From assembly GCA_021234155.1 (NCBI GenBank), contig JAJEKV010000218.1, forward strand, positions 372,001-436,000: a stretch of DNA of 64,000 bases, read 5' to 3'. The translations under genes and the position numbers were made by a program. The notes beneath the pieces were generated by a model that saw only the letters and a list, made by a program, of their open reading frames with translations, searched no databases and had not been told where the DNA came from. Within the stretch, counting starts at the first letter, position 1; each line of letters starts with the position of its first letter. This document shows, in pieces, positions 23,403 to 34,853 of this stretch. The stretch comes from Isoetes taiwanensis (taxonomy: Eukaryota; Streptophyta; Lycopodiopsida; Isoetales; Isoetaceae).

Positions 23403-24588
23403 TTGGCTTACCAAAAACAATTTCGATGCAATTCAATGGATTTGGTTGAAAAATACGCTGCTGAATTTGCAGCACAGTTTGATGGCCAGGATCCAGAAGA
23501 CCTTGTTGCTGCTCTTGGTATTGATCTGGATGAATTCCTCCCAAACTTTCCTGTGCAGCATGAGGTTTCAAATCCACTGGATGCTCATGAAATTGTGGAT
23601 CCATATGCATCTGCAACTGCAAATTTGGTACCTTCATCTCCAGTTTATTTAGTTCCTGAACCCTCTATCACATGCTCTGATGATTGCAAGAAGGTGTGCA
23701 ATTGTGCATCCCCAAATACTGCATGTAGAAGAATTCTAGCAACCAGAAGGAGATTACAAAGGAAGAGAAAGAGAGAGCAAGAGAACTTCGGTCCCCGGGT
23801 TAATAAGGGCAAAGAAAAAGTCACCACCAAAGTAAAACAAAATTGGCCAAGCAAATTGTGGATTTCACCAATAAGGTATGCCGTAATTTGAATTTTGAGG
23901 ATAGAAAAGAGGTTTTGCAAGAAGCGTGAACGCTTCCCGAATATGGTATCATAGGAAATAAAGAATTAAATGTGTACAAGCATGTTGTTAACAATGTGAA
24001 GGAGACTCTTCTTTGCCAAGAAACGTTGCGGGACTCGGGATATCAATCAAGCAAGGTCCTCCACCTTGATGATGGGCGGCCACCGAATGTAGCAATCGTC
24101 TTGCTTTTTGTAAAAGGGTTCTAAACTTGAAAAGAAGGGTTGTATGTTTCTTTGTGGACAAGAGGAGATTGGTCGAGATTGAGGACCTGGTCCATGTTCA
24201 ATAAGAAGTCTAGATCGATAGGCTCTCCGATGAAGACCGAGAAAAGGTATATAACTTTTGGATCTCTAAACCCGCGGTGTCTCCTAATAAAAGGCAAGTC
24301 ATCAAATTAAGGAGACATTTGAATGGGCAGAAAGTATCAAAGCCTTATAACTTGCATGCAATTCACTTCTTGGAAGAATCACAGGTACTTGATGCTTTAT
24401 TTGTTATGAAATTTGGATTTCATTCATCATGGATTGCTTTTTAAAACACAGGTAATGTTTTATAAAAGATTCAAACGTGTATATCCGGACATGAAGATAG
24501 GTTTGAGGTTGTTTGAAACCTTGAAGCCTAAATTTGTTAAAAGGCTCAAGGATAGAGAGACGTGTTGCTGCATCTATCACATGAGAAT
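23403..24588 (+). pseudogene. DDE transposase-like gene, 5' exons (Sola-like?)
   Basis: N-terminal half of the gene continued at 31,415. From Met at 23,403 (or 23,436) it encodes an acidic start (LVEKYAAEFAAQFDGQDPED), a Cys cluster (CSDDCKKVCNCASPNTACRR) and a basic stretch RRRLQRKRKREQEN. The frame then shifts near 23,835 to KQIVDFTNKVCRNLNFEDRK, with a stop at about 23,928, and to NVYKHVVNNVKETLLCQETL. After KPYNLHAIHFLEESQ a plausible intron (about 24,385-24,451) precedes VYPDMKIGLRLFETLKPKFV and CCCIYHMR. The KIGL...LKPKF...C-x-C-x-YH pattern is known from an uncharacterised transposase-like family widespread in invertebrates. Naming it Sola is tentative. The CACTA element starts right after MR. 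Confidence 0.6.
24586..24588. repeat. 3-bp target duplication AAT of the CACTA element
   Basis: AAT precedes CACTACAA and recurs at 31,415-31,417 after TTGTAGTG. Removing the element plus one AAT restores an open frame (HMR then MEFVRQ). Confidence 0.85.
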
Positions 24589-25094
24589 CACTACAAGAGG
24601 ATAGCCTTTTTGTGTCAAGCCCTGCGTCACTACCTTTTAAGGTTCGTCAGATTTGTGTCAGAAGCTTGAAAGTGACACAAATTAATTTGATTGCGTCAAT
24701 ACTTGTGTCAGTATAGTTTTGTCAACAACAACGTCATTTTTGTCACATATTTGCGTCAAAATTTTATTACTTTTTCGTTAGCATTTGTAATGACGATTAC
24801 ATCATGTATTGTGAAAGGATTGTGACAACTCTCTTGCCTCTCTCCTTGACTTTGGAAGGCAATGCTCTTCTGGTAGTATTTTGTCTAGCAAACTAGAGTA
24901 CAAGTCTCATATTTCAATATTATTAGTAGCAACATTGTAACAAAGAATTTAAGAGCATACATACATACTTCAAAAAGCTCGAAAACATTGTTGTTGCTCC
25001 AACCGACTTTATGTTGGAGGTTCAAAATTAGCAAACATGCAAGCAAGGCGAGATATACGTGCATGTGGAAACAATGGGGTTGTTGCCTCATTGT

Positions 25095-25855
25095 GCGGTG
25101 AATTCAAACCTTATCACCATCGTTCTCATTTTCGGGATGTTGAACTGCCGGAAAATAATTTGTAATTGTTTCATGTATTGCATCCCCATCAAGGAAAGTA
25201 TTGTTTGAACTTGATGTTGGAGCTCCATCTAATGATTCATCACTCGAAGACTGGACACGTAAATGTTAGTTGCTTTTATGCTAGGTGATAATTTAAGGAT
25301 CATACAGTATATTTTGAAATTTTGAAGCAATTGTATGACTTCTAATGCTTATCCATCACATTGTATAACTTCTATTTTCATTAGAAGTTTGACAATTTGT
25401 TGGCAAGACGACATTTTTAGATTTGTTGTCATGTAACATAATTGGGCGTCTACTTCTATCTTCTGGCATAATGAACGACACATATTCAATCATTTAAAAT
25501 AATGTGCGAACAAGTAAATTAAATGCTTAGAAGGATATATATGTGTATGTAGCGTACCTCATTTGCTTCCCCTTCAAGTTGATGTTCCTCGTCGCTTTGT
25601 TGGGGTCTATTTCGCCACATACCATATCGTGCCTCGTGTTGCTGTCGCACATGATAAGAACGTGTAGCAGTTCCCCGACAAGTATTGCACCAACAACTTT
25701 CGCGATGACGGTAGAAAGCTTCAACAGGGTTATTTCTAGGTCTTTTCCTGTGCCTTCGACGGAGGGACGAAGAAGATGAAGTTGAAGATGAGCATGCTCG
25801 ACCTGGTAAATAATCCCTTGCACTGCTCGTGTTGCTACCACTGCTATTGTTCATC
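25095..25855 (-). pseudogene. Truncated minus-strand CACTA ORF (possible transposase N-terminus)
   Basis: Two exons on the minus strand. The first (about 25,557-25,855) starts MNNSSGSNTSSARDYLPGRA. It has a Ser run, the basic stretch LRRRHRKRPRNN and a possible zinc site CWCNTCRGTATRSYHVRQQH. The second (about 25,105-25,250, after a GT...AG intron) reads SSDESLDGAPTSSSNNTFLD and GDAIHETITNYFPAVQHPEN before a stop. The pattern (Ser/acidic, short zinc motif) fits N-termini of CACTA transposases, but nothing catalytic follows. Assignment is by context. The rest was probably deleted. Confidence 0.4.
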
Positions 25856-26626
25856 TCAATAATATAACTGTTAAAATGAGAAGACAAGCCATGAGTAGTA
25901 CTAACAAGTGTCCCAAATGCCCAAATTCCAACGATATTGCCAATATGAACAAAAGTTTGCAATCTTACCATGCAATATAACTATCAAAATGAGAAGATAA
26001 CTATGAGTATGCTAGCAAATTTATCAAGCTAAACAATTCCAATAAAAATTTGCCAAAAGAGCCTTGCCAAAATTGGTAACGGTTAAACTTATGGGAGCAA
26101 CAAAATCGACATCACAAAAATGAGCAAAAATCTTATTAAAAATCTCATTATGTCAAAATTCCAACCATATTGTCTAAATACAACAAGAAGAGATAAAGAT
26201 TAAATTTATGGAAGCAACATGACACCATTAAAATTATATTAGCAAGATAAATATCAAACAAAATGAGAAATAACCATATGCATGCCCAAAATGCCAAACT
26301 ATCAAGATACCAATAAATGGTAAAAGTTAAAATTACAAAGTAACCAACCGAAATCATGGAAATTACTCATTGCATGCCAAAATTAATAACTCGAGATTGC
26401 AAGCCAAGAATTGTGGAAACCTGGCGCCAAAAGCTAGCTGATCAATCTCCTGCTTTGTCAATCCCACATCGACCTTTCCTTGTTCTTCTGCTTTGGTCGA
26501 CCTTCTGGTGCATCCTGCGCCTCCGAAGTGCTAACACAGTAAACCCAGTAAGTATTGGTTTTTTTGCTTGAATATCGATTGGCTTAAAAGTTTCCATTTT
26601 GAGATTTTTGAGGTCTGATTGTTGCA

Positions 26627-26923
26627 GTGGCTGGAAGTCGGCAAGACAAACGTAAAGGCAAAGCCCCTGCTTTAAGCAATGGAGATGAAAATGACAGCCA
26701 TGGTGAAGAGAATGGAAGCAACCGAGCAGAAAGAATGGATAACTTTTTTGCCAATATGCCTCAGGAGATTTATGATGATTTTTTTGTGGAAATGGAGAAA
26801 AGATGCTCAGGAGTCTATAAATCAAACAAAAGGAGAAGGAAACTCGTGAAGATCCTCAAGCTCAAGCCAATTCGATGCACAGGTCAGTACAAGTTTTGTT
26901 GTAATTCTTTCTGTAAAGACTGA
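26627..26923 (+). CDS. Unassigned exon-like ORF inside the CACTA element
   Basis: After a good acceptor (GATTGTTGCAG at about 26,627) the frame reads GSRQDKRKGKAPALSNGDEN and DNFFANMPQEIYDDFFVEME, then KSNKRRRKLVKILKLK. It is highly charged, with a basic C-terminal run. I do not recognise it. It may be a captured host exon, since it lies just upstream of the P450 fragment, or part of a CACTA gene. Confidence 0.35.
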   Translation: MAGSRQDKRKGKAPALSNGDENDSHGEENGSNRAERMDNFFANMPQEIYDDFFVEMEKRCSGVYKSNKRRRKLVKILKLKPIRCTGQYKFCCNSFCKD

Positions 26924-27035
26924 ATTTGTGTATGGATTTGTGGGCAACGGATGTGATGCTGAGTGGGTTGATAGGCCCTAAACTTGCTGAATGATTTGTT
27001 CTCAGTATCTTTATCCTGCATTCTTACATGATTGA

Positions 27036-27293
27036 CAAAGCTTGGACCCGGAAGAATTTATGCCGGAACGATTTTTGGCGAGCAAAGGGGGCTTCGATTT
27101 TGATATTCGAGGGTCTGATCTTCGTCTGGCCCCTTTTGGAGCAGGCAGAAGAGTCTGTTCTGGATCCTTGGAATTGCTACTGTGCATCTCTGGCTCGCCC
27201 ATCTCCTTCATAAATTTGACTGGGTCCCTTCCCAATCCAATCCCCCGGATCTGTCTGAAACCCTCAAGCTCTCTTCAAAAACCCTCCCAGAAA
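27036..27293 (+). pseudogene. Cytochrome P450 (CYP78-like) heme-region fragment
   Basis: The frame at 27,042 gives [20 protein letters not shown] and [18 protein letters not shown]. This is the P450 PERF segment and the FGAGRRVC heme-binding loop with its cysteine ligand. After one frameshift, [19 protein letters not shown] and [15 protein letters not shown] follow, the typical end of CYP78A proteins. CYP78 enzymes are plant ER-anchored monooxygenases controlling organ growth. Only the last 80 or so residues are present, with one indel. It lies inside the CACTA element, so it was captured by it. Confidence 0.85.
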
Positions 27294-28489
27294 TCCTGTT
27301 TCTGACTCAGTTTTCCGCAATCCGAACTCTATTTTTTCTGCCTGCTTTAAATTATCCCCATATTATATAGTTTTGTGTCTTGTAGCAGTTTGCCCAGCCC
27401 AAACACAATTTTGCAGCATAGTATATGTACGTTTTGCCATTTTTCATTTTCTTCCCTGTTGCCGGACTCAGCTTACAGTTTTAGTTCTTCAGCAAGCAGC
27501 TTTGTCTTGTTTGAACAGAAAGAAGTTTTGTAATGTGCTTGAAATCGCTTGGCTTTGCTTTCTTTGTAGCCTGTTTTTGAATCAATACTGCAGTTCTGAA
27601 CCTTGCACTCTTCAGTGCAGTTCTTTCGATGTCAGTTCTGATCTAATAATTACATCAAGTAGATCCTGATGTTGAATCAATCGCATCTGCATCAGAAATA
27701 AGAACTGCAAACTTGCCAAACAAAGGGGAATTTCGATTGTATCTTAGGAATTCGGCTGTTTATGCTCAATCATCCTATTTTTCGGCTCAGCTAAACCTTA
27801 TTAGCTCTGGCCCAAATCATTAAACCGAATCCTGTACACCTGTACAGCTGTACACCTGCTCTTTTACCTGTGAAAGCTGGAGCATTTGGGATGTTCTCGA
27901 TCCTCACAGTCCTCTCTGTCAGTTACTTTGGTCAAAAAGGTCTTCCTTTCATAGCTTTCTGTAGCTTTCTGTTCTGTGACTGAAATAAGGGAACTGTTTT
28001 CAACATCCAGTGCTATTGTTGCTCTGTTCTTCTATGTATGGCAGCACCATTGTCTGTTCCGAAAACTTAAACATGAGCTACATGCACAATTTTCTATAGC
28101 CAGACTTACCCTTTTGTCTATAGTTGATTCCTCGCATTATGATCCAACAGCAGGATGCCACCACTGCATTACGATCCAATAATAGTAGGATGTCAATGCA
28201 GCTCTACAAATTTATAATGCTGCATTTGGCCATATCAGAAAGCTTGGGCCTTGCATCATATTGCTGCAGGATGACATTTCTGCCTTTCATTTCTGCCCTT
28301 CAGATTAAACATAATGATATATGGGTTTCTGTCTAACCCATAGCAGATGCGTTGGTTATCAATCTCGCATACCAGCATGAGGTTAGTATAATGTTCACTA
28401 TATTATATTTTTACATTAAGACACCTAATTTGTTTAACATAGATACATTATTTCTTCAAGATTAAGATAGATTTTACTTATCTCATATG

Positions 28490-28730
28490 AGCTTAATTGA
28501 TTTAACGTTGTTTAATAGCATGTTCGTAATTGGTATGATTGTCTTAATTAATTTAACATTGTTTGGTAGCATGTTTTTAATTAGTTTAATTGCTTAATTA
28601 ATTTAACATTTTTTGGTAGCATGTTTGTAACTCGTTTCATTGTCTTAATAATTAATTTCATGTTGTTTGGTAGCATGTTTGTAACTTATTTAACTCGTTT
28701 AATTAATTTAACATTGTTTTGTAGCAATGA
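28490..28730. repeat. Minisatellite in CACTA gene intron
   Basis: About five imperfect copies, period 50-60 bp, of AATTAATTTAACATTGTTTG followed by GTAGCATGTTTGTAA. They lie directly before the first recognisable exon of the TNPA-like gene. Confidence 0.75.
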
Positions 28731-30510
28731 AGCTATGAAGATATTGAAAGCACGTAGGAGGTCAAGTAGCTCAGGAGAAGGAGAAACATCGAGGCAAGGC
28801 AGCAAAGCAAACAAGAAGAAAGGTCATGCCATTACTAGAGGACGTGTTATTTTGAGTGGTTCATCCTCTGATGAGGAGATTCACTCTTCTCATTCTGTGG
28901 ATTCTTCTGACAATGACGAAGATGATCTTAAAGGAGGTCCTGCAGAGGAGATCGAATTATCTTATCGTGTTCAGTTCAAAAAGCTATCAAACTCTGATGT
29001 AACATCTATTTTCCTTAATCTATGTTTTTTTTTTCTTTAGTACTCATCTCTATTTTTCTATCTATGTTATTGTTATATAGTCCATGCTTTTAATGATGTT
29101 ATTTTACTTTTACAGGTTTATAATTACAAAGGGATGCCCTATCTTGATGATGCAGGGAAGGAATTCGTGGAGCAAGCGACAAATGCTATGAAGGCTTATT
29201 GCCACGAAGTAGACAAAACTTGGCGTCAGGTTAAGGAGCGACATCGAGAACGGGCAATAAGGTATATAATTGACAACTTTGGTCATGGATTAAACGAGGG
29301 AGAACTTAACAAATTATTGGCAAAGAGATGGAGACACTACAGGTGATTGATTTCTCTATTTTTTCTATTTTTCATTCCTTTTTCTATTTTTCATTCTCTT
29401 TTCCTTTAATTGGATATTTTTTTGCATTGGTACTTTATTTGGTGCGGGCTGGAAAAGATTGTCGTCCGTTAAAAGTAGGCAAAGACTGTTGGGAACGGTT
29501 CGTTGAGCAATGTGGTCGAGTATACCAACGTCAGAAAGATGCAGCCGCAAGACGAAATACGAGGCAACGCACAGGTTCTGGTGGAGATCCCGGGGGGTGC
29601 ACCTATCATATAGGGGGTACCACATGTGCGTGCAAGGGGTCGCCGAAAACCCCCTTGTATACGCCTTAGAAATCTTCCAAAAACCCCCATTTCAGCCACA
29701 TATTGAACCAGAGTCACCTAAAAAAGGCCCCCTCGGTAAGAGTATATGTATGGTTCAAGTCCAAAATAAACCCTTTTGGGTCACTCACATGAATTGTACG
29801 GCTATAACTATGTGAACCCCCCTTGGTGGAGATGCATCTATTAGATCCAAGTTTGTAAGTATTATTTCTTTTCATATTATTATACAAGATGATTTCTACT
29901 GATTGTTATTTGCTATTGTAATTTTATTGCTTTAATCTTTTGTAGCTTTCTGATTGGGGAAGTTTTCCCGTTGATGATTTGATGCGTAAAATCAAGGAAG
30001 ATGGTGGATATGCTGCATGGAAGAAAAAAATGCTCGAAAAAGGTCACGAAGTACAGAAGGTAAGAAGATTGATAATAATTTCCTTTTATGTTGTTTCATT
30101 TTGATGGTATTCTCTTACAGCATAAAGCCAGTAATTATGTGAAAAGAGCTAGTCATGGGATTGTATTCAAGAAGAAGATGAAAAAGCCTGAAAGAGATGA
30201 AGAAATTTCAAAGAAGCAAGAACCTATTTACCTTGATTTTGAAGAAGAAGAAGAAGAAGAAAGGGTGAGTAACGTTTATTCACAATTATTCTTCCATTGA
30301 ATTTCATGCCTTAAATCGTTGAAGCTGCAACTATAGTTTAAGGATACATAGTTAACTATTTGACTATTTTAGAGAATTGCATGTTTAGAATTTGTAGTAG
30401 TGAAAATAACAACTTTTTGACCATGTACATGTTTTTTAACAGGATAATGAAAATCGAGAAATTACTCGACGTGATAAAAGTCCCTCTTCTCATGAAGATA
30501 ATACAGAGTG
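28725..30510 (+). CDS. TNPA-like CACTA accessory protein (multi-exon, interrupted)
   Basis: Exons at about 28,725-28,998 (RRSSSSGEGETSRQGSKANK, acidic SSSDEE/DSSDNDEDD stretch), 29,116-29,342 (KGMPYLDDAGKEFVEQATNA, HRERAIRYIIDNFGHGLNEG), about 29,460-29,855 (CWERFVEQCGRVYQRQKDAA), 29,946-30,060 and 30,121-30,262 (basic, then EEEEEEER), ending at about 30,510. The order matches plant En/Spm ORF1 (Ptta/En/Spm-type) proteins: DNA-binding, thought to recognise subterminal repeats, acting in the nucleus. The third exon is interrupted by a 235-bp MITE; removing it restores RTGSGGDASIRSKF. Exon edges are my estimate from GT/AG. Confidence 0.6.
29589..29823. mobile_element. MITE (235 bp) with TGGTGGAGAT duplication
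   Basis: Flanked by TGGTGGAGAT at 29,579-29,588 and 29,824-29,833. The ends are GGGGGGTGCAC and (reverse complement) GGGGGGTTCAC. A duplication of 9-10 bp with G-rich termini suggests a Mutator-like MITE. It sits within an exon of the CACTA gene, so it inserted after the CACTA gene was laid down. Excision in silico restores the frame. Confidence 0.75.
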
Positions 30511-31414
30511 ATCAATTGAAGCTATTTTTAGGTTGAAGTTTGAAGTACTGCAAGACTTCACGTATTTTACCCGAACTTAGTATTTGTTTGATGATTTTTA
30601 AATTAGGTAATTGACATTTTAATTGTCGTCGTTCAATGTGACTTTTAATATTGAAGACATTACAAGCTGTTTATCAAGTTTAATGCAATTGCTTTAATTA
30701 TCTCTATTCAATGTGACTTTTATGTTTACTTTACTCACACTAGAATATTGGAAAAAAGGGTATGTATGAATACAGACTGACAAATAAATAAATGTAAACT
30801 TGTCACAAAGAGGAAAATCAAACCAAGACAATGTAGACATAGAATCATTACCAAAATGACGCAACAACTTGCTTAATTTTGTAAAAAAATTGTCACAACG
30901 TTGATATATATGTATGTAAATGAATTAATTGACATGTCTCATATGTACATATATATTGTCATTGCTTTGTTTATGTAATACCATTATTTTGATACAAAGT
31001 GGTTATAAAACTGACACATCATCGTAAATAACTAGCATGAAAGTGAATTATAAAAGCGTCACAATTGTCATATAAAAATGTCAATTTATAAAGAACGTAT
31101 CTGCCAACTAAAATGCACAAATTTGAAATTATTATTGATGCTAATGTGATGTAATATAAGATGCAATTATACAATAATTTGGACATAAACTTGACTCAAA
31201 TGCGACGTAAACTTGCCACTATTATTATCATTGCGTCACGCTTGCGTCAGGTTGGCATGACGCAATAAATGACACAACAGGTGACGCTCGTGTGACATCA
31301 AACCACGACACCTATAGCGTCAAGTTTTTGTCAATTTGTAGGTCTTAAAAAGACACTTAGCGTCAGCTTTTTGGACGCTATACTTGACAAAAAACACCAT
31401 ATCCTGTTGTAGTG
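30511..31414. promoter_or_regulatory. CACTA right subterminal repeat region
   Basis: No gene. From 30,850 it holds at least a dozen copies, in both orientations, of TGCGTCA, TGTGTCA or GACGCAA-like motifs, densest at 31,220-31,390, leading to the terminal CACTACAACAGGATA on the complementary strand. These are candidate binding sites for the TNPA-like protein. Confidence 0.7.
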
Positions 31415-33469
31415 AATGGAGTTCGTGAGGCAGGCATTGAACAAGATGAGACGAGATGTTAGCATTCATGGTGGGAGATGTACTTGTAAGTGTGTTATTT
31501 GTGGTGCAGGCCCAAGATGCGAAGCGTACACTCACACTTTCAACAGTGTGAGTGACATGTGGAGAGTTATGTTGTGTCCAAAGAATGACACAGCAGATTG
31601 GTATAAGTCTAAGTGTTTAAAGATGGAATGTAATGATTGTGGCCTCAAGTCATTCTTGAAATGTCCGAAAGAAAAGCGCAAAACAATGAAGATTGACTGG
31701 AAGAATTTTGAAAAGGTATAGATTGAATTTGTGTCTTGCATTTCTGAAATTTACATTTCTGAAATTTTATATCATTGTAAAGGTGAAAGAAACTTATGTG
31801 AAGGATGTTGGTAAAGGGGGTAAACCCATTGTCAACACGAAGGATGTAATGAAGTTGGTGTATAAGAGCACGTCCTTGCATGAATTCATGGAACATGCTG
31901 ATGCAGTGGTCAAGCAATTCATTCCTCATAACTACACTGCAAGATGGCAAGCAAATCAGTTTAAAGAGTGTTTGCAAACTTTCCCATCCAACACTGTCAT
32001 ATCTGTCATTGATTTTGCTGAAAATTATACTTTCAAGATTCAGCAGGAAATTCAAACATTACATTGGAGGAATGATCAATGTTCGATCCTTGTGCATATC
32101 ACCTACAGGCATGCTAATGATGGTGAACGTCCCAATCTTGAAGTAGGTGGACGGAAGTTGGTGAAAGAGACTCATTTTTATATGTCCGATGATCGAGAGC
32201 ATGATACTTTATTTGTGCAGCATTGCCTCCAAAGACACCACGATGATTTGAGAAATAAAGGTATAAAATTCACAAACCATGTGTTTTGGTCTGACGGGTG
32301 TGCTGCCCAGTTCAAGTCATCCAGGGCTTTTTACTATTTAGGAAGGTTCTATCAGACCAATGGAATCCAGATTGCATGGAATTTCTTTGCTTCTTCCCAT
32401 GGCAAAGGGGAACATGATGGTGCAGGGGCTGTCGTAAAGAGAATACTCACCAGCGAGATGCTTAAGAGGGCGAGCACACCTCTACGGAATGCAGAAGACG
32501 CCGTTAATTTCTTGACTTGGTATTTCACAGTTAAGAGAGGCACAAAGGACAACAATATCATTAGGTAACATTTGTATTTCAATACGCACTTCTCTACTAG
32601 GTTACATCATTTGCTTACTTGTATATTCATGTGCACAGGGTCTTTTGGCTGATAAGAGTAGGTGAAGTGTGCAGAAAGCTTAGGTATGATTGTGATACAT
32701 TGAAGGGAACCAAGAAGATCCACACTATTAGGCCTATCTGTCAAGACAGACCTACCATGGTAGCACATAAGTCCTTGTCTTGCTTTTGTGATAGCTGCTG
32801 GAAAGGTTTATGGAATAGGTGTAAGAATGTGAGGAGGCTGGGATGCTACACATACTCTGAATTGAAGCCCGAGATCATGCAAAAGCATACACCTATCACT
32901 CATGTGCAATACGAGGGAGACAATCAATGGAAGGCAGAAATTGTAGAAGTAGGCGACAACTTTGTCATAAATGCCGAGGTCGGCAATGAAGAGAATGTCG
33001 AATTTTGGATTGTGAAAGCACCTAAGCCTAGACATGTGGTTGAAAATGCATTTAGGGATGAATGGGGCTCTAAGTTCAGCAGGCAAGAGGTCATCCTTAC
33101 AAAAAGCAAATACTACAAATCCATGGGAGATGGAAAATACTTTTTCGCTAAGTCATATGCCCGATGTAAGTTGTTATTCACATCTCGTAACTTGTGCAAA
33201 AGTAGAGCTCCTTCGATTCTTGCGGTGTGAGGGCAACGTGATATGACTTGCCATTGGAGGTGCATGAACACATAATTGATTGCTTACCACCACCGATTCT
33301 GGAAACATTGGCCATTGGTAAGTCGAAATCAAGCAAGAAAGACCGCAAAAGAAAAAAGGACATCCTCAGTCTTTGTGGAGGAAGAAGGTAGTAGCTAGGA
33401 AAAAGATAGTGGCTAGGAAGAAAGTAGTGGCCAGGAAGAATGTAAAGGCAGCCAGGAAGAAAAGGTAGT
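31415..33469 (+). pseudogene. DDE transposase-like gene, 3' exons (Sola-like?)
   Basis: Continuation of the gene broken by the CACTA. Exons: to 31,715 (MEFVRQALNKMRR, C-x-C-x2-C cluster CTCKCVICG, CNDCGLKSFLKC); 31,783-32,564; 32,639-33,165; about 33,203-33,469. The second carries VISVIDFAENYTFKIQQEIQ, WSDGCAAQFKSSRAFYYLGR and ASSHGKGEHDGAGAVVKR. Its D, D and E residues are good candidates for a DDE triad. The third has SCFCDSCW and a conserved-looking domain to KYYKSMGDGKYFFAKSYA. The last needs a +1 shift to read YDLPLEVHEHIIDCLPPP and another to reach a Lys/Arg tail (ARKKVVARK repeats). Introns have GT-AG ends. The family is known to me only as uncharacterised transposase-like proteins. 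Confidence 0.65.
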
Positions 33470-33489
33470 GGTGTATTTGCTGGTCTTGG

Positions 33490-34600
33490 TTCTTATTTAC
33501 AAACTTCAGAAAGAAAAAACATGTGCAGGTATTGAATTCTTTTGCATGCGCCATTTAGACAAATTTCTGATTTGATCTGGACAGATTCTTCAGGGTTATC
33601 TTTGAAGTCTCAGGAGCTTACAACAATATTCTTAGGTGTGAGGTTATATTGTAGCTTCGTCATGGAGTATGACATTCATACTTTGCTTGTCAGTGCAACT
33701 CTTGCTACTACTATGTGGTAAGCTCGTGCATTATCCTGACAAAGTGCTTGGGTGCAGCTTATACCTTGTGCTGCACTTGCACAATACAAAGGTAACATTT
33801 TGTTGGATACTATGCACATTTTGTTGGATACTATACACATTGTCTAATGCAATATGTTAACTTGTCTTTTTATCTTGTATCTTGCTTGTTTATAGCCAGA
33901 TGCAGCATTTCCCATGCAGACAACAACACTTTTGCAGAATAATCCAGCCATGCATCAGTCTATAAATGTATTACATGCGCTCTACATAAGGGAATTGAAG
34001 CCTTCTGTTTTCAGGTATCGTCTATTTATGGTTATTTCCCAAACCATACATGCATTTGTTTTCTTCATTTTGCACATAAGCTATCATTGTAAATAAGCCC
34101 AGTTTCTACAGATGGAGAGTTCTACGGGATCTTATTTATGTTGCATGCATAGGCTTTTTGTGGATACCTCTACAATTGTGTTCTGAAATTTTGGATACAT
34201 TGAGCACAAAGGTATGTTTATATTAACTGCTACTTTAAGAAGATTCTATTGGTGATCTATGGGGGGATTTTATACAGAGTTAACATCAGAGCTGAAAGGT
34301 AACAGCCTGTCAATAAAAGTCCTACAGTCATTGACTTAGCTGCAGCCTATACCTCAGCAAAAGCCATCTGAATTAATTCTCCTGCATCAAGCTACTGGTA
34401 AGAAAACTTGAGGTTATGCTAAATATTATATGCTGAACTTGGTCTCACTTGGACTTCTTCACTTGGTCTCACTTGTCAGGTGTTGCGCCAAGCTGGATGC
34501 ATGATGAATGCATTACGTTTGGCATGATCCAAATGGACACTTTCCTCAAGAGGGTGCTAAGAGTGGCAAATGGCTTATGTAAAGTAGTTGTAATATATAT
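33490..34600. other. Downstream of the transposase-like gene, nothing recognised
   Basis: About 1.1 kb, AT-rich. A small duplication TTTTGTTGGATACTAT-CACA occurs at 33,800-33,840. Short frames only. Confidence 0.5.
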
Positions 34601-34602
34601 TT

Positions 34603-34853
34603 GGGCAAAAGTATGCTGGTGGGTATCAAAAGCAGGCGTCCGGACACATGCTGACAGCACTCATATAGCACCACATATGGCAGCTTGTTTAAGGTGTTAC
34701 TGGTACTAGCACATGGTAATTAGGTAATCAATAGAAATATGTAACAACTCCAACTAATAACAAGTGGAATACTAGGATAGAATAGTACATCCAGGGTGCT
34801 GATCTAAGTGCTGGGGCCGCGTTTTTTTGATACCCACTAGCATACTTTTGCCC
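34603..34853. mobile_element. 251-bp MITE, copy 1 (4-bp TSD ATTT)
   Basis: Terminal inverted repeats of about 28 bp: GGGCAAAAGTATGCTGGTGG and, from the other end, GGGCAAAAGTATGCTAGTGG. The flanks are ATTT on both sides. The copy at 61,523 has the same length and differs at only about five positions, so both moved recently. No coding capacity. The superfamily is not certain; 4-bp duplications fit Sola, Chapaev or Ginger groups. Confidence 0.85.

Larger units (their letters stand above)
24589..31414. mobile_element. CACTA (En/Spm, CMC) element, 6.8 kb
   Basis: Terminal inverted repeats are CACTACAAGAGGATA on the left and CACTACAACAGGATA (reverse complement) on the right, with 3-bp duplication AAT. 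Both ends carry dense direct and inverted copies of TGCGTCA/TGTGTCA (24,605-24,770 and 30,850-31,400), the usual binding sites for a TNPA-like protein. It encodes a TNPA-like gene near the right end and only an N-terminal exon set of a possible transposase on the minus strand near the left. No TNP2 catalytic region is seen, so it appears non-autonomous. It carries a cytochrome P450 fragment and a nested MITE. Confidence 0.9.
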
